A stretch of DNA of 36,616 bases from an uncultured Clostridia bacterium (GTDB lineage Bacteria > Bacillota > Clostridia > Christensenellales > Aristaeellaceae), in contig CAMVAJ010000019.1 in assembly GCA_947165425.1 (NCBI GenBank), positions 1-36,616 on the forward strand, in the 5' to 3' direction. The notes under the pieces were generated by a model, which saw only the letters and a list, made by a program, of their open reading frames with translations, ran no database searches and was not told where the DNA came from. The position numbers and the translations under genes are program-made. Below are positions 29,209-36,616 of the stretch, piece after piece. Position 1 is the first letter of the stretch. Each line of letters begins with the position of its first letter.

Positions 29209-30747
29209 ATGGAATTGATATCGATTATCGAGGGCTTTGTCCCGCGAAAGGACGCGCGGCTGCTGTCCAGGGCCGAGGAGCTGACCCCGCCGCTGATCCG
29301 CACGAAGATCGGCGGGCCGTCCGCCGTATGGGCCGGGGATCAGCCGATCGCGCCGGAGCAGCTCGCAGCGCGACCGCTCCGGGCGGGCGACCAGGTGACC
29401 CTGGACTTCGGCCGCCACATCGTGGGCCGGCTGGCGCTCAGGCTCGAGACCTCCGGCTCCCATCCGGACGCGCCGGCGTTTCTGCAGGTTGATTTCGCGG
29501 AAACGGAGCGGGAGCTGACCGAGCGCCCGGAGGACTATCACGGCTGGCTGTCCCCGGGCTGGATCCAGCGCGAGCAGATCCACGTGGACGAGCTGCCCGC
29601 CCGGGTGGAGCTCCCCCGGCGCTATGCCTTCCGCTATGTGCGGGTGACGGTGCTGGCGACCTCGCCGAAATACGCCCTGCGGCTCGCAGAGACTTCCTGC
29701 ACGGCGGAGAGCAGCGCGGACTGGGCCCGGGTCCCCCCGCGGGAGATCCGGGATGAGGAACTGCGCCGGATCTACGAGGCGGGCCTGCGCACGCTCCACA
29801 GCTGCACCCAGACCGTGCTGGAGGACGGCCCGAAGCGGGACCGCCGCCTGTGGATCGGGGATCTGCGGCTGGAGGCCCTGGGCTCCTACGCCTCCTTCGG
29901 CAGCCACGAGCTGGTCAAGCGCTGCCTTTATCTCCTGGCCGGGAGCTGCTTCCCGGACGGGCGGGCCAGCGCTAACATTTTCACCACGCCGGAGCCGGCG
30001 GGCGATGACACCTATCTGGCCGACTACGCGCTCCTCTACCCGGTGACGATGGCGGAGTACCTGCGCGAGACCGGGGATGACGAGGCGCTGCGGGATCTGG
30101 GAGCGTTCGCCCTGGCCCAGGTGGACCAGGTGCTGGCGCGCCTGGACGGGGACGGCCTCGTGACCGGGGAGACGGCCCGGGAGAGCTTTATCGACTGGAG
30201 CGATGACCTCGACCGGAGAGCCAGCGTACAGGGCGTGCTGCTGATCGCGCTGGACGCGGCCGCGGCGCTCTGCGGCCGGGCGGGCGACGCCCGCCGCCAG
30301 GCGGACTACGCCGGCACCGCGGCGCGGCTGCGGACCCGGACCCGGGAGGCGCTCTGGTCGGAGGCGGACGGTTGCTTCCGCTCCGGCGGGCAGATCAGCC
30401 TCCACAGCCAGGTCTGGCTGACCCTCGCGGACGCGATGCCGGAGGGCCGCGCCGCAGGCGCCCTGGCCCGGGCCCTGCGGGAGCCGGGCGCGCCCCGCAT
30501 GGCGACGCCCTATATGCACCACTACTATGTCGAGGCCCTGCGCCGGGCGGGGCTCCGGGACGAGGCCATCCGCCACCTGCGCGACTACTGGGGCGGGATG
30601 CTCCGCGCCGGGGCGGACACCTTCTGGGAGTGCTGGGATCCGGAGCACCCGGATGCCTCCCCCTACGGCGGTAGCGTCGTGGACAGCCACTGCCACGCCT
30701 GGAGCTGCACGCCCGTCTTCCTGATCCCGGAGCTGCTGGGAGAATGA
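29209..30747 (+). CDS. Alpha-L-rhamnosidase-like glycoside hydrolase (GH78-type six-hairpin domain)
   Basis: A 512-residue protein. An N-terminal beta-domain (about 20-165) precedes an (alpha/alpha)6 catalytic domain (about 180-510). The GH78 acid motif is present as D206-GPKR-D211-RRLWIG-D218, where many rhamnosidases read DCPxREkxGWxGD, so the middle Glu is replaced by Asp. The C-terminal FWECWDP and DSHCHAWSCTP supply the expected base Glu and a His. At 512 residues it is shorter than typical GH78 enzymes (often 700-1000), lacking accessory beta-domains. No signal peptide is visible, so it is likely cytoplasmic. The start at ATG 29209 suits the TATAAT at 29150; GTG 29170 would leave almost no leader. 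First gene of the operon. Confidence 0.82.
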   Translation: MELISIIEGFVPRKDARLLSRAEELTPPLIRTKIGGPSAVWAGDQPIAPEQLAARPLRAGDQVTLDFGRHIVGRLALRLETSGSHPDAPAFLQVDFAETERELTERPEDYHGWLSPGWIQREQIHVDELPARVELPRRYAFRYVRVTVLATSPKYALRLAETSCTAESSADWARVPPREIRDEELRRIYEAGLRTLHSCTQTVLEDGPKRDRRLWIGDLRLEALGSYASFGSHELVKRCLYLLAGSCFPDGRASANIFTTPEPAGDDTYLADYALLYPVTMAEYLRETGDDEALRDLGAFALAQVDQVLARLDGDGLVTGETARESFIDWSDDLDRRASVQGVLLIALDAAAALCGRAGDARRQADYAGTAARLRTRTREALWSEADGCFRSGGQISLHSQVWLTLADAMPEGRAAGALARALREPGAPRMATPYMHHYYVEALRRAGLRDEAIRHLRDYWGGMLRAGADTFWECWDPEHPDASPYGGSVVDSHCHAWSCTPVFLIPELLGE

Positions 30748-30790
30748 AACTGAATCAAGCCGCGGCGCGCGGTGAAGGAGGAGATGCCCC

Positions 30791-32257
30791 ATGAAGACCA
30801 GACAGGCCTTCAACCCCTATCTGCCCAGCTGGGAGTATGTCCCGGACGCGGAGCCGCACATCGTGGACGGCCGCGTCTATATCTACGGCTCCCACGACCT
30901 GTTCAACGGCCTGAACTTCTGCCTGGGGGACTATGTCTGCTGGTCCGCGCCGGTGGACGACCTGGGGAACTGGACCTATCACGGCTGCATCTACCGGCGG
31001 GAGCAGGACCCGGCCGCGCCGAAGGTGCGCCTGACCAACGGCCTGGCCGCGCCGGACATGGTGGTCGGCCCGGACGGACGGTACTACCTGTACTACTTCA
31101 TGGGCGGCACCAAGATGATCAGCGTGGCCGTATGCGACGAGCCCGCCGGGAAGTATGAATTCTACGGCTACGTCAAGTATCAGGACGGTACGCCCATCGG
31201 CAAGCGGAACGAGCCCTTCCAGTTCGACCCGGGCTGCCTGATGGACCGCGACGGACGGCTCTACCTCTACACCGGCTTCGCCTTCGGCGGGAATCCGATC
31301 CTGCTGGACGGCTCCACCCCGACCAAGCACGGCCCTATGTTCTTCGAGCTGGACACGAAGGACATGCTGACCGTGATCTCCGGCGACGAGCTGCGCTACA
31401 TCGGCGTCCTCACCGGAGAGGAGGCCAAGGGCACGCCCTACGAGGCCCAGCCTTTCGGCGAGGCCAGCTCCATGCGGCGCTTCGGGGACAAGTACTACTT
31501 CATCTACAGCTCCCTGAACAGCCACAACCTCTGCTGGGCGGTCAGCGATCGGCCGGACGGCGGCTTCACCTACGGCGGCGTCCTAGTCTCCTGCGGCGAT
31601 ATCGGCCTCCCCGGCGTGCCGGACGTGGCCCACGCCCGGATGGACACCGGCAATACCCACGGCTCGCTGATCGAGATCAACGGAAAATACTACGTTTTCT
31701 ATCACCGGCACTCCAACCGCAAGCAGTCCTCCCGGCAGGCCTGCGCCGAGGAGATCCGCTTCGAGAACGGGCGCTTTGAGCAGGCGGAGATGACCTCCTG
31801 CGGCCTCAACGGCGGCCCCCTCGCCGGGAAGGGCGCCTATCCGGCCTACATCGCCTGCAACGTCTACGGGCGCAGCGGCACCAGGTTCCTCTCCATGCTC
31901 AAGCGGCCCAAGGCCGGCCTCCCCTACCTGACCCAGCGGGGCGGGGACCGGGAGGAGGGGGAGGATCAGTACATCTCCAACTTCTGCACCGGCTGCACGG
32001 TGGGCTTCAAATACTTCGATCTCCGGCAGACCCGACGGCTGACCATCCACCTGCAGGGCTACGGCAACGGCTGCGCGGTGACGGTCTCCAACCGGGAGGG
32101 CAGCGAGCCCATCTTGCGCATCCCCGTGGAGACGGCGCTGGAGCCCAAGACCTTCACCGGCGAGCTGCCGGAGGGCCTGGGGGAGCGGGAGGCGCTCTAC
32201 TTCTCCGTGGAGGGCAAGGGCGGCACCTTCGACTTCACCTCCTTCGATCTGGCCTGA
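30791..32257 (+). CDS. GH43-family glycoside hydrolase with C-terminal carbohydrate-binding-like domain
   Basis: A 488-residue five-bladed beta-propeller hydrolase, probably an arabinofuranosidase or xylosidase. It opens with FNPYLPSWEYVPDAEPHIVDG; the catalytic base is D19, the pKa modulator D146 (FDPG) and the general acid E224 (FGEASSM). Residues about 370-488 form a separate beta-rich domain (TVGFKYFDLRQTRRLTIHLQGYG; FSVEGKGGTFDFTSFDL) of the CBM6-like type often attached to GH43. No signal peptide is present. AAGGAGG at 30775-30781 lies 9 bases before the ATG, and it is 43 bases after the rhamnosidase-like gene. The exact glycan is not determined. Confidence 0.9.
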   Translation: MKTRQAFNPYLPSWEYVPDAEPHIVDGRVYIYGSHDLFNGLNFCLGDYVCWSAPVDDLGNWTYHGCIYRREQDPAAPKVRLTNGLAAPDMVVGPDGRYYLYYFMGGTKMISVAVCDEPAGKYEFYGYVKYQDGTPIGKRNEPFQFDPGCLMDRDGRLYLYTGFAFGGNPILLDGSTPTKHGPMFFELDTKDMLTVISGDELRYIGVLTGEEAKGTPYEAQPFGEASSMRRFGDKYYFIYSSLNSHNLCWAVSDRPDGGFTYGGVLVSCGDIGLPGVPDVAHARMDTGNTHGSLIEINGKYYVFYHRHSNRKQSSRQACAEEIRFENGRFEQAEMTSCGLNGGPLAGKGAYPAYIACNVYGRSGTRFLSMLKRPKAGLPYLTQRGGDREEGEDQYISNFCTGCTVGFKYFDLRQTRRLTIHLQGYGNGCAVTVSNREGSEPILRIPVETALEPKTFTGELPEGLGEREALYFSVEGKGGTFDFTSFDLA

Positions 32258-32331
32258 GAGGCCGCTGAAACTGCTTCGTGACGCGCTGCGGGATGAGCGC
32301 AGGGCGATCGTGATAGGACCACAAGGAAAGG

Positions 32332-35300
32332 ATGAGAGGACGAATGAAATCCCAGAAATGGACGGGCCTGTTCCGGGGCCTGGCGGCGCTGATGGCCTGC
32401 CTGTATGTGCTGGCGACCCTGGGCGCGGGCATGACCGACAGCTACCGCAACCAGATTGACGGTATGCTCGGCACCAACAGCTACGTGACCGTCAACGACG
32501 AGGAGGCGGCCCGTTTCAAGAAGGACTACGCCACCATCGAGGAAATGGCCGCCGCGGCCAAGGACATCGCCGTCCGCGAGGGCGAGGAGGGTACCGTCGT
32601 CATGAAGAACGACAACGGCGCGCTGCCGCTGAGCAAGGACAGCGAGGTCGTGCTCTTCGGCCTGGCCGCCTACGCGCCCTACCCCTACACCAGCGGCGAC
32701 CTGAAGGCGGGCAACGCCGACGCGGTCGACCTGGTGGCCGCGCTGGAGAACGCCGGCGTGAAGCTCAACGAGACCGTGAAGAACTTCTATCTGAACGGGA
32801 TTCTGAACAAGCATACCGAGATGGTCCCCAACCGCTGGACCGGCGAGCTGCAGGAGACCGTTGCCTACGATAACATCTACGTGGCGGCCCCGGGCGACAT
32901 GGCGCAGTACCAGGTTGTCGAGGTGCCCGTCTCCATGTTCGAGGAGAAGGGCGCACCGGCCGACTGGAAGGCCAGCATTCAGCCCGGCTCCGTGGGCATC
33001 GTGGTCTTCGCCCGTGGCGCGGGCGAGGGCAACACCTACGCCCCCGGCTCCGCCCTGAACTTTGCGGGCGAGGCCACCGGCAAGGATCCCCTGGCCCTGT
33101 CCGACGACGAGCTGTCCATCGTGGACGTGGCGAAGGAGACCTGCGACAAGGTCATCGTCCTGATCAACAGCGGCAACACCATGGTCCTCAAGGACATCGC
33201 CAAGGGCGGCGCCCACGAGGTGGACGCGATCTGCTACATCGGCGTGATCAACGACTATCAGCTCACCGGCACCGCGAAGGTCCTGCTGGGCGAGGTCAAC
33301 GCCACCGGCGCGCTGCCGGACACCTACCTGGCCGACAACGCCGCCAACCCGGCGGTGGTGAACTTCGGCGGCGAGTACTACGCGGACTATGAGATCGTGG
33401 GCCAGGAGGGCACCGATCCCCGCTACCCCGGCGAGACCATCGGCAACACGAAGGCCTCCTCCTTCGGCGGCGCGACCACCTACAACGGCGGCCACTACAT
33501 CGTCGAGGCCGAGGGCATCTACGTCGGCTATAAGTACTTCGAGACCCGCTACTACGACGCGATCATGAACCCCGGCTACAAGGCTGTCTCCGCCCCCGGC
33601 GCGACCCAGGGCGAGACCTGGAACTACGGCGCCGAGGTGCTCTATCCCTTCGGCCACGGCCTGAGCTATCTGGACTACACCCAGAAGATCAAGAGCCTGA
33701 ACGTGGACAACTCCGAGAACGGCGAGATCACCGCCGTGGTGGAGATCAAGAACAACGGGGACAAGGAGGGCCTCTTCCTGGCCCAGCTGTACGTGCAGCA
33801 GCCCTACACTGACTATGACCGGCAGAACCTGGTGGAGAAGTCCGCCGTCACCTTCCTCTCATCAGGCAAGGTGAAGGTCGCCGCCGGCGGCACCGCCGAC
33901 GTGACCATCACCGTCCCGACCAAGTATCTGGCCAGCTACGACTACAAGCAGGCCAAGACCTACATCCTCGACGAGGGCGACTATCTCTTCACCGCCGCCG
34001 CCGGCTCCCACGAGGCGGTCAACAACTTCCTGGCGCACCAGGGCAAGACCGTGGCCGACGGCATGGACGCCGAGGCGAAGGGCGAGGTGACCGTGTGGAA
34101 CCTGGCCAGCTTCGACAAGACGACCTTTGCGCAGGCCAACGGCACCGCCATCACCAACGTGGCCGACGACGCGGACCTCAACTACTGGACCGGCAAGGAC
34201 ACCGTGACCTACCTGAGCCGTCAGGACTGGGAGGGCACCTATCCGATCAACTACAACCAGGTTGAGATCAAGATCGGCGACAGCCCCAAGAAGGACGCCT
34301 GGATCGCCGAGCTGCGCAACCAGACCTACGCCATCCAGAGCGGCAACCCCGCCGCCGAGGCCGTGGACAAGGGCCTGCGCTTCGACGCGGCCAACATCCA
34401 TGACGAGCAGATCGCCGACATCGGCGACGCGTACTGGGACGACCTGGTCCACGAGATCTCCATCGACGAGGCGGTGGGCGCGGTCATCCACGGCGGCTCC
34501 ACCTCCGACACCCTGAGCACCATCGAGAACCCCATCGTCTACCAGAACGAGGGCGTCAGCGGCTTCACCTCCGCCTACAATGACGAGGCCTCCGGCAAGA
34601 CCTACAAGTTCAACATCCACTCCCAGACCCTGATCGGCTCCTCCTTCAACCCGCAGCTGGCCTACGAGTGGGGCCTGGTCGAGGGCAACAGCGGCCTGTG
34701 GCTGAACCGCTACGACCTGTGGGGCACCGGCCTGACCCAGCGCCGCACCCCCTACAACGGCCGCAACTATGAGTACATCTCCGAGCATCCGATGCTGACC
34801 AACCGGATCGGCTACGGCATCCTGAAGGGCTGCACCGAGAAGGGCATCATGAACGGCCCGAAGCACATGGGCTTCAACGACCAGGAGCACAACCGCGGCG
34901 GCGTCAGCGCCTACATGACGGAGCAGAAGTTCCGCGAGACGGACCTGCGCGGCTTCCAGGGCGGCCTGAGCGACGCCGACGGCATGGCGGTCATGATCGC
35001 CTTCAACCGCATCGGCGCCACCAACGCGGCTCAGCATCCCACGATGATCAACAAGATCGTCCGCGGCGAGTGGGGCTTCACGGGCCTGATCTCCACGGAC
35101 ATGATGAACAACAAGTACTACTTCAACGCGGAGTCCATGGTCATGGCCGGCATCACCCAGGTCGCCGACTTCGCGCAGAACGACAGCCACATCAACCAGG
35201 GCGACAGCGGCAACGACAAGACCTGGGGTTACATCACCCTGGACAAGGTCAAGGACGACGCGACCCTGGTGGAGAAGGCCCGCGAGAACCTGAAGTATCA

Positions 35301-35472
35301 GCTCTACACCTTCGCCCGCAGTGCGGTGCTGAACGTGCGGACCGAGCGCGTAGCCACCTGGTGGGACAACGCCCTCTCCACCCTGAAGACCGTCAGCCTG
35401 GTGCTGGCCATCGTATCGGCCGTGGCCTGGATCGCCACCGCCCTGATGAACAAGAAGAAGGAGCGTGCATGA
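32332..35472 (+). CDS. Domain-permuted, membrane-anchored GH3 glycoside hydrolase
   Basis: A 1046-residue beta-glycosidase with reversed order of the usual GH3 domains. The GH3_C sandwich comes first (about 80-450; ALPLSKD near 97, TGALPDTY, FGHGLSYLDY near 441), then an Fn3-like domain (about 455-580), a linker region, and finally the GH3_N barrel (about 740-980) with KHMGFN at 844 and the nucleophile D923 in ISTDMM. This permuted order is known from some rumen clostridial GH3 enzymes. Hydrophobic segments lie at both ends (about 14-33 and 1019-1041), the last followed by NKKKERA, so the enzyme should loop outside the cell with both ends anchored. ATG 32344 is an alternative start. Codon bias is as strong as in nifJ. 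Its stop overlaps the next start as ATGA. Confidence 0.9.
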   Translation: MRGRMKSQKWTGLFRGLAALMACLYVLATLGAGMTDSYRNQIDGMLGTNSYVTVNDEEAARFKKDYATIEEMAAAAKDIAVREGEEGTVVMKNDNGALPLSKDSEVVLFGLAAYAPYPYTSGDLKAGNADAVDLVAALENAGVKLNETVKNFYLNGILNKHTEMVPNRWTGELQETVAYDNIYVAAPGDMAQYQVVEVPVSMFEEKGAPADWKASIQPGSVGIVVFARGAGEGNTYAPGSALNFAGEATGKDPLALSDDELSIVDVAKETCDKVIVLINSGNTMVLKDIAKGGAHEVDAICYIGVINDYQLTGTAKVLLGEVNATGALPDTYLADNAANPAVVNFGGEYYADYEIVGQEGTDPRYPGETIGNTKASSFGGATTYNGGHYIVEAEGIYVGYKYFETRYYDAIMNPGYKAVSAPGATQGETWNYGAEVLYPFGHGLSYLDYTQKIKSLNVDNSENGEITAVVEIKNNGDKEGLFLAQLYVQQPYTDYDRQNLVEKSAVTFLSSGKVKVAAGGTADVTITVPTKYLASYDYKQAKTYILDEGDYLFTAAAGSHEAVNNFLAHQGKTVADGMDAEAKGEVTVWNLASFDKTTFAQANGTAITNVADDADLNYWTGKDTVTYLSRQDWEGTYPINYNQVEIKIGDSPKKDAWIAELRNQTYAIQSGNPAAEAVDKGLRFDAANIHDEQIADIGDAYWDDLVHEISIDEAVGAVIHGGSTSDTLSTIENPIVYQNEGVSGFTSAYNDEASGKTYKFNIHSQTLIGSSFNPQLAYEWGLVEGNSGLWLNRYDLWGTGLTQRRTPYNGRNYEYISEHPMLTNRIGYGILKGCTEKGIMNGPKHMGFNDQEHNRGGVSAYMTEQKFRETDLRGFQGGLSDADGMAVMIAFNRIGATNAAQHPTMINKIVRGEWGFTGLISTDMMNNKYYFNAESMVMAGITQVADFAQNDSHINQGDSGNDKTWGYITLDKVKDDATLVEKARENLKYQLYTFARSAVLNVRTERVATWWDNALSTLKTVSLVLAIVSAVAWIATALMNKKKERA

Positions 35473-35933
35473 GAATGAAAAAGCTTTCTGTAGGCGCGTG
35501 CCTCACCTGCCTCGCGGCGGTGCTGGCCATCGTGGCGCTCATCGCCTACGCCTCCAACATCGGCGGCGAGGGCTACTATAAGGACGCGGCTGTCAACGGC
35601 TTCCCCTGGATGGTGATCGGCGGGGTGCTCTGCCTGGCCGTGGCGGTCGGCCTGTACCTCTACAAGGACAACAAGGGCGTGGAGCTCGTCACCGGCATTC
35701 TCCGGATCGGCGCGCCGGCGCTGATGGCCGTCGCCCTGATGAACCTGATCGCGGGCCGCGTGGACGGCCTGGGCTACATCTACTTCTCCAACGCCGACGT
35801 GGCGCGGGAGGTGCAGACCGCGGCGAACCTGGGCTCCGCCCAGACCGCCATCTGGAGCATGGCGCTGCTGGGCGTCGCGATCCTGGTCGCGGTGGTGGCC
35901 GCCTTCTTCCGGCTGCGCAAGAAGGATGCCTGA
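35469..35933 (+). CDS. Small four-helix membrane protein coupled to the GH3 gene
   Basis: A 154-residue protein with four predicted membrane segments, about residues 7-28, 45-65, 74-94 and 125-147, and a basic C-terminal end (RLRKKDA). It is not a recognised family. The ATG at 35469 overlaps the GH3 stop (ATGA), which suggests fixed stoichiometry with the anchored hydrolase; ATG 35475 is an alternative. The longest non-hydrophobic segment (about 95-124, RVDGLGYIYFSNADVAREVQ and following) may be an extracellular loop. A role as a membrane partner or anchor of the GH3 enzyme is inference. Confidence 0.83.
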   Translation: MRMKKLSVGACLTCLAAVLAIVALIAYASNIGGEGYYKDAAVNGFPWMVIGGVLCLAVAVGLYLYKDNKGVELVTGILRIGAPALMAVALMNLIAGRVDGLGYIYFSNADVAREVQTAANLGSAQTAIWSMALLGVAILVAVVAAFFRLRKKDA

Positions 35934-35946
35934 TTGATCTGACCCA

Positions 35947-35986
35947 GGGCGGCCGGAGCGCAAACTCTGGCCGCCCCTTTGCTTGT
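35947..35986 (+). terminator. Probable terminator of the glycosidase operon
   Basis: GGGCGGCCGGAG (35947-35958) pairs with CTCTGGCCGCCC (35965-35976), one G-U pair, loop CGCAAA, followed by CTTTGCTT. The stem is strong; the U-tract is interrupted. Confidence 0.7.
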
Positions 35987-35999
35987 AAAAGACCAGCCC

Positions 36000-36015
36000 C
36001 TCTGTCGCTGCGGCG
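36000..36015 (-). repeat. Fragment of the dispersed repeat, copy D
   Basis: CTCTGTCGCTGCGGCG is shared exactly with copy A (14640-14655) and, in reverse complement, with copy B. Only this 16-base core remains; the flanking hairpin ends are not conserved. Confidence 0.5.
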
Positions 36016-36096
36016 GTGGAAGGGCCGGTTTCAAGAAAAAGCATTCTTATTTGAGAATAGGATCATAACGAAAAATATGAGGGAGGAGAGTCGGCG

Positions 36097-36616
36097 ATGA
36101 AGCGCACCGCTCTGGTGCTGGCGCTGGTGCTGATGCTCCCGTGCCTGCTGGCGGCCTCCCTCCTCCTCCCGCCCCAGTACGGGGAGACCTGGCTGGCGGC
36201 CCTCCCGCAGAAGGCCGCCCTGCTGGCGGACGACGCCGGCGGGAAGCCGCGAATTGTGCTCATCGGCGGCAGCGGCGTGGCCTTCGGCTTCGACAGCGGA
36301 CTGCTGGAGGCGGAGCTGTCGGCCTACCGGGTGGTCAACGACGGCCTCTACGCGGGCCTCGGGACCACGATCATGCTGGAGCTGGCGCTGCCGGATCTGC
36401 GGCCCGGGGACATCGCCATCTTCTCCCCGGAGCTGAGCGAACAGACCTTCTCGGACTGGTTCGACGCCGAGGGCCTCTGGCAGGCGGCGGAGACGTCGCC
36501 GGGCCTGCTGGCCCGCGCGGACCGCTCGCGCCGGGGCGCGCTGCTGGCGGCCTTCCCGGACCCGGAGCTCAGGCGGGCGGGCTTCTGGCAGCGGGGCGAA
36601 AAGCTGGCGGGCAGCG
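36097..36616 (+). CDS. SGNH/DltD-like secreted or membrane-anchored protein, 3'-truncated
   Basis: The first 173 residues of a gene that continues past the window. An N-terminal signal or anchor segment (about residues 5-25, ALVLALVLMLPCLLAASLLL) is followed by RIVLIGGSGVAFGFDSGLL, a GDSL/SGNH-type block I with the candidate nucleophile Ser. NDGLYAGLGTTIMLELALPDLRPGDI follows, typical of DltD-like and capsule-associated SGNH proteins that act on acyl groups of surface polymers. GGGAGGAG lies about 8 bases before the ATG. The catalytic Asp/His block would lie beyond the edge, so function cannot be confirmed here. Confidence 0.8.
   Translation, partial: MKRTALVLALVLMLPCLLAASLLLPPQYGETWLAALPQKAALLADDAGGKPRIVLIGGSGVAFGFDSGLLEAELSAYRVVNDGLYAGLGTTIMLELALPDLRPGDIAIFSPELSEQTFSDWFDAEGLWQAAETSPGLLARADRSRRGALLAAFPDPELRRAGFWQRGEKLAGS

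Overview
The window looks like chromosomal DNA of a high-GC member of the Bacillota, class Clostridia, probably from a gut or rumen habitat. This is inferred from a pyruvate:ferredoxin oxidoreductase, a tryptophan T-box riboswitch, strong AGGAGG-type ribosome binding sites, TTGACA/TATAAT-type promoters, AraC-controlled glycoside hydrolases and an M29 aminopeptidase. An order such as Christensenellales is possible, but I cannot place it more precisely. No tRNA, rRNA, CRISPR array, phage or transposase gene was seen.

Layout. 1-3090: the 3' part of nifJ with its terminator. 3118-4131: an unassigned radical SAM protein. 4227-4972: a lower-GC Phd/PIN toxin-antitoxin pair with its own promoter and terminator. 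4994-5578 (minus): hsp20. 5688-12856: one long transcription unit, made of promoter, T-box leader with a UGG (Trp) specifier, trpX-trpY-trpZ, a lactate/malate dehydrogenase family gene, a second trpX-trpY-trpZ set, and a terminator. 12866-14548 (minus): secreted 5'-nucleotidase. 14612-14820: a cluster of small palindromic repeats. 14862-16859 (minus): a eukaryote-type glycogen branching enzyme. 17066-17692: a second toxin-antitoxin-like pair with a 16-bp palindromic operator. 17752-18702: M19 dipeptidase. 18710-19522 (minus): HAD phosphatase. 19774-20652: DUF368/PopT-type undecaprenyl-phosphate translocase. 20744-21487: secreted protein with three peptidoglycan-binding repeats. 21538-23975 (minus): a glycosyltransferase translationally coupled to a serine beta-lactamase-fold protein. 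24146-25375 (minus): M29 aminopeptidase. 25393-26214 (minus): secreted acidic protein. 26392-27859: a small membrane protein, a U32-like cysteine-rich protein and a gene stub that runs into another repeat copy. 27918-28958 (minus): AraC regulator, divergent from a carbohydrate operon at 29209-35933 (rhamnosidase-like, GH43, domain-permuted GH3 and a 4-TM protein). 36097-end: an SGNH/DltD-like protein cut by the window edge.

The most coherent system is the Trp-responsive operon. Uncharged tRNA-Trp should open a roughly 7-kb transcript encoding two related importers and an NAD-dependent 2-hydroxyacid dehydrogenase, which joins aromatic amino acid uptake to a 2-oxoacid reduction step. The AraC-linked glycosidase operon is the second notable unit: its GH3 enzyme has reversed domain order and is apparently tethered to the membrane at both ends, while the two preceding glycosidases look cytoplasmic. 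The third is a family of small palindromic repeats, one of which interrupts or terminates a short reading frame.
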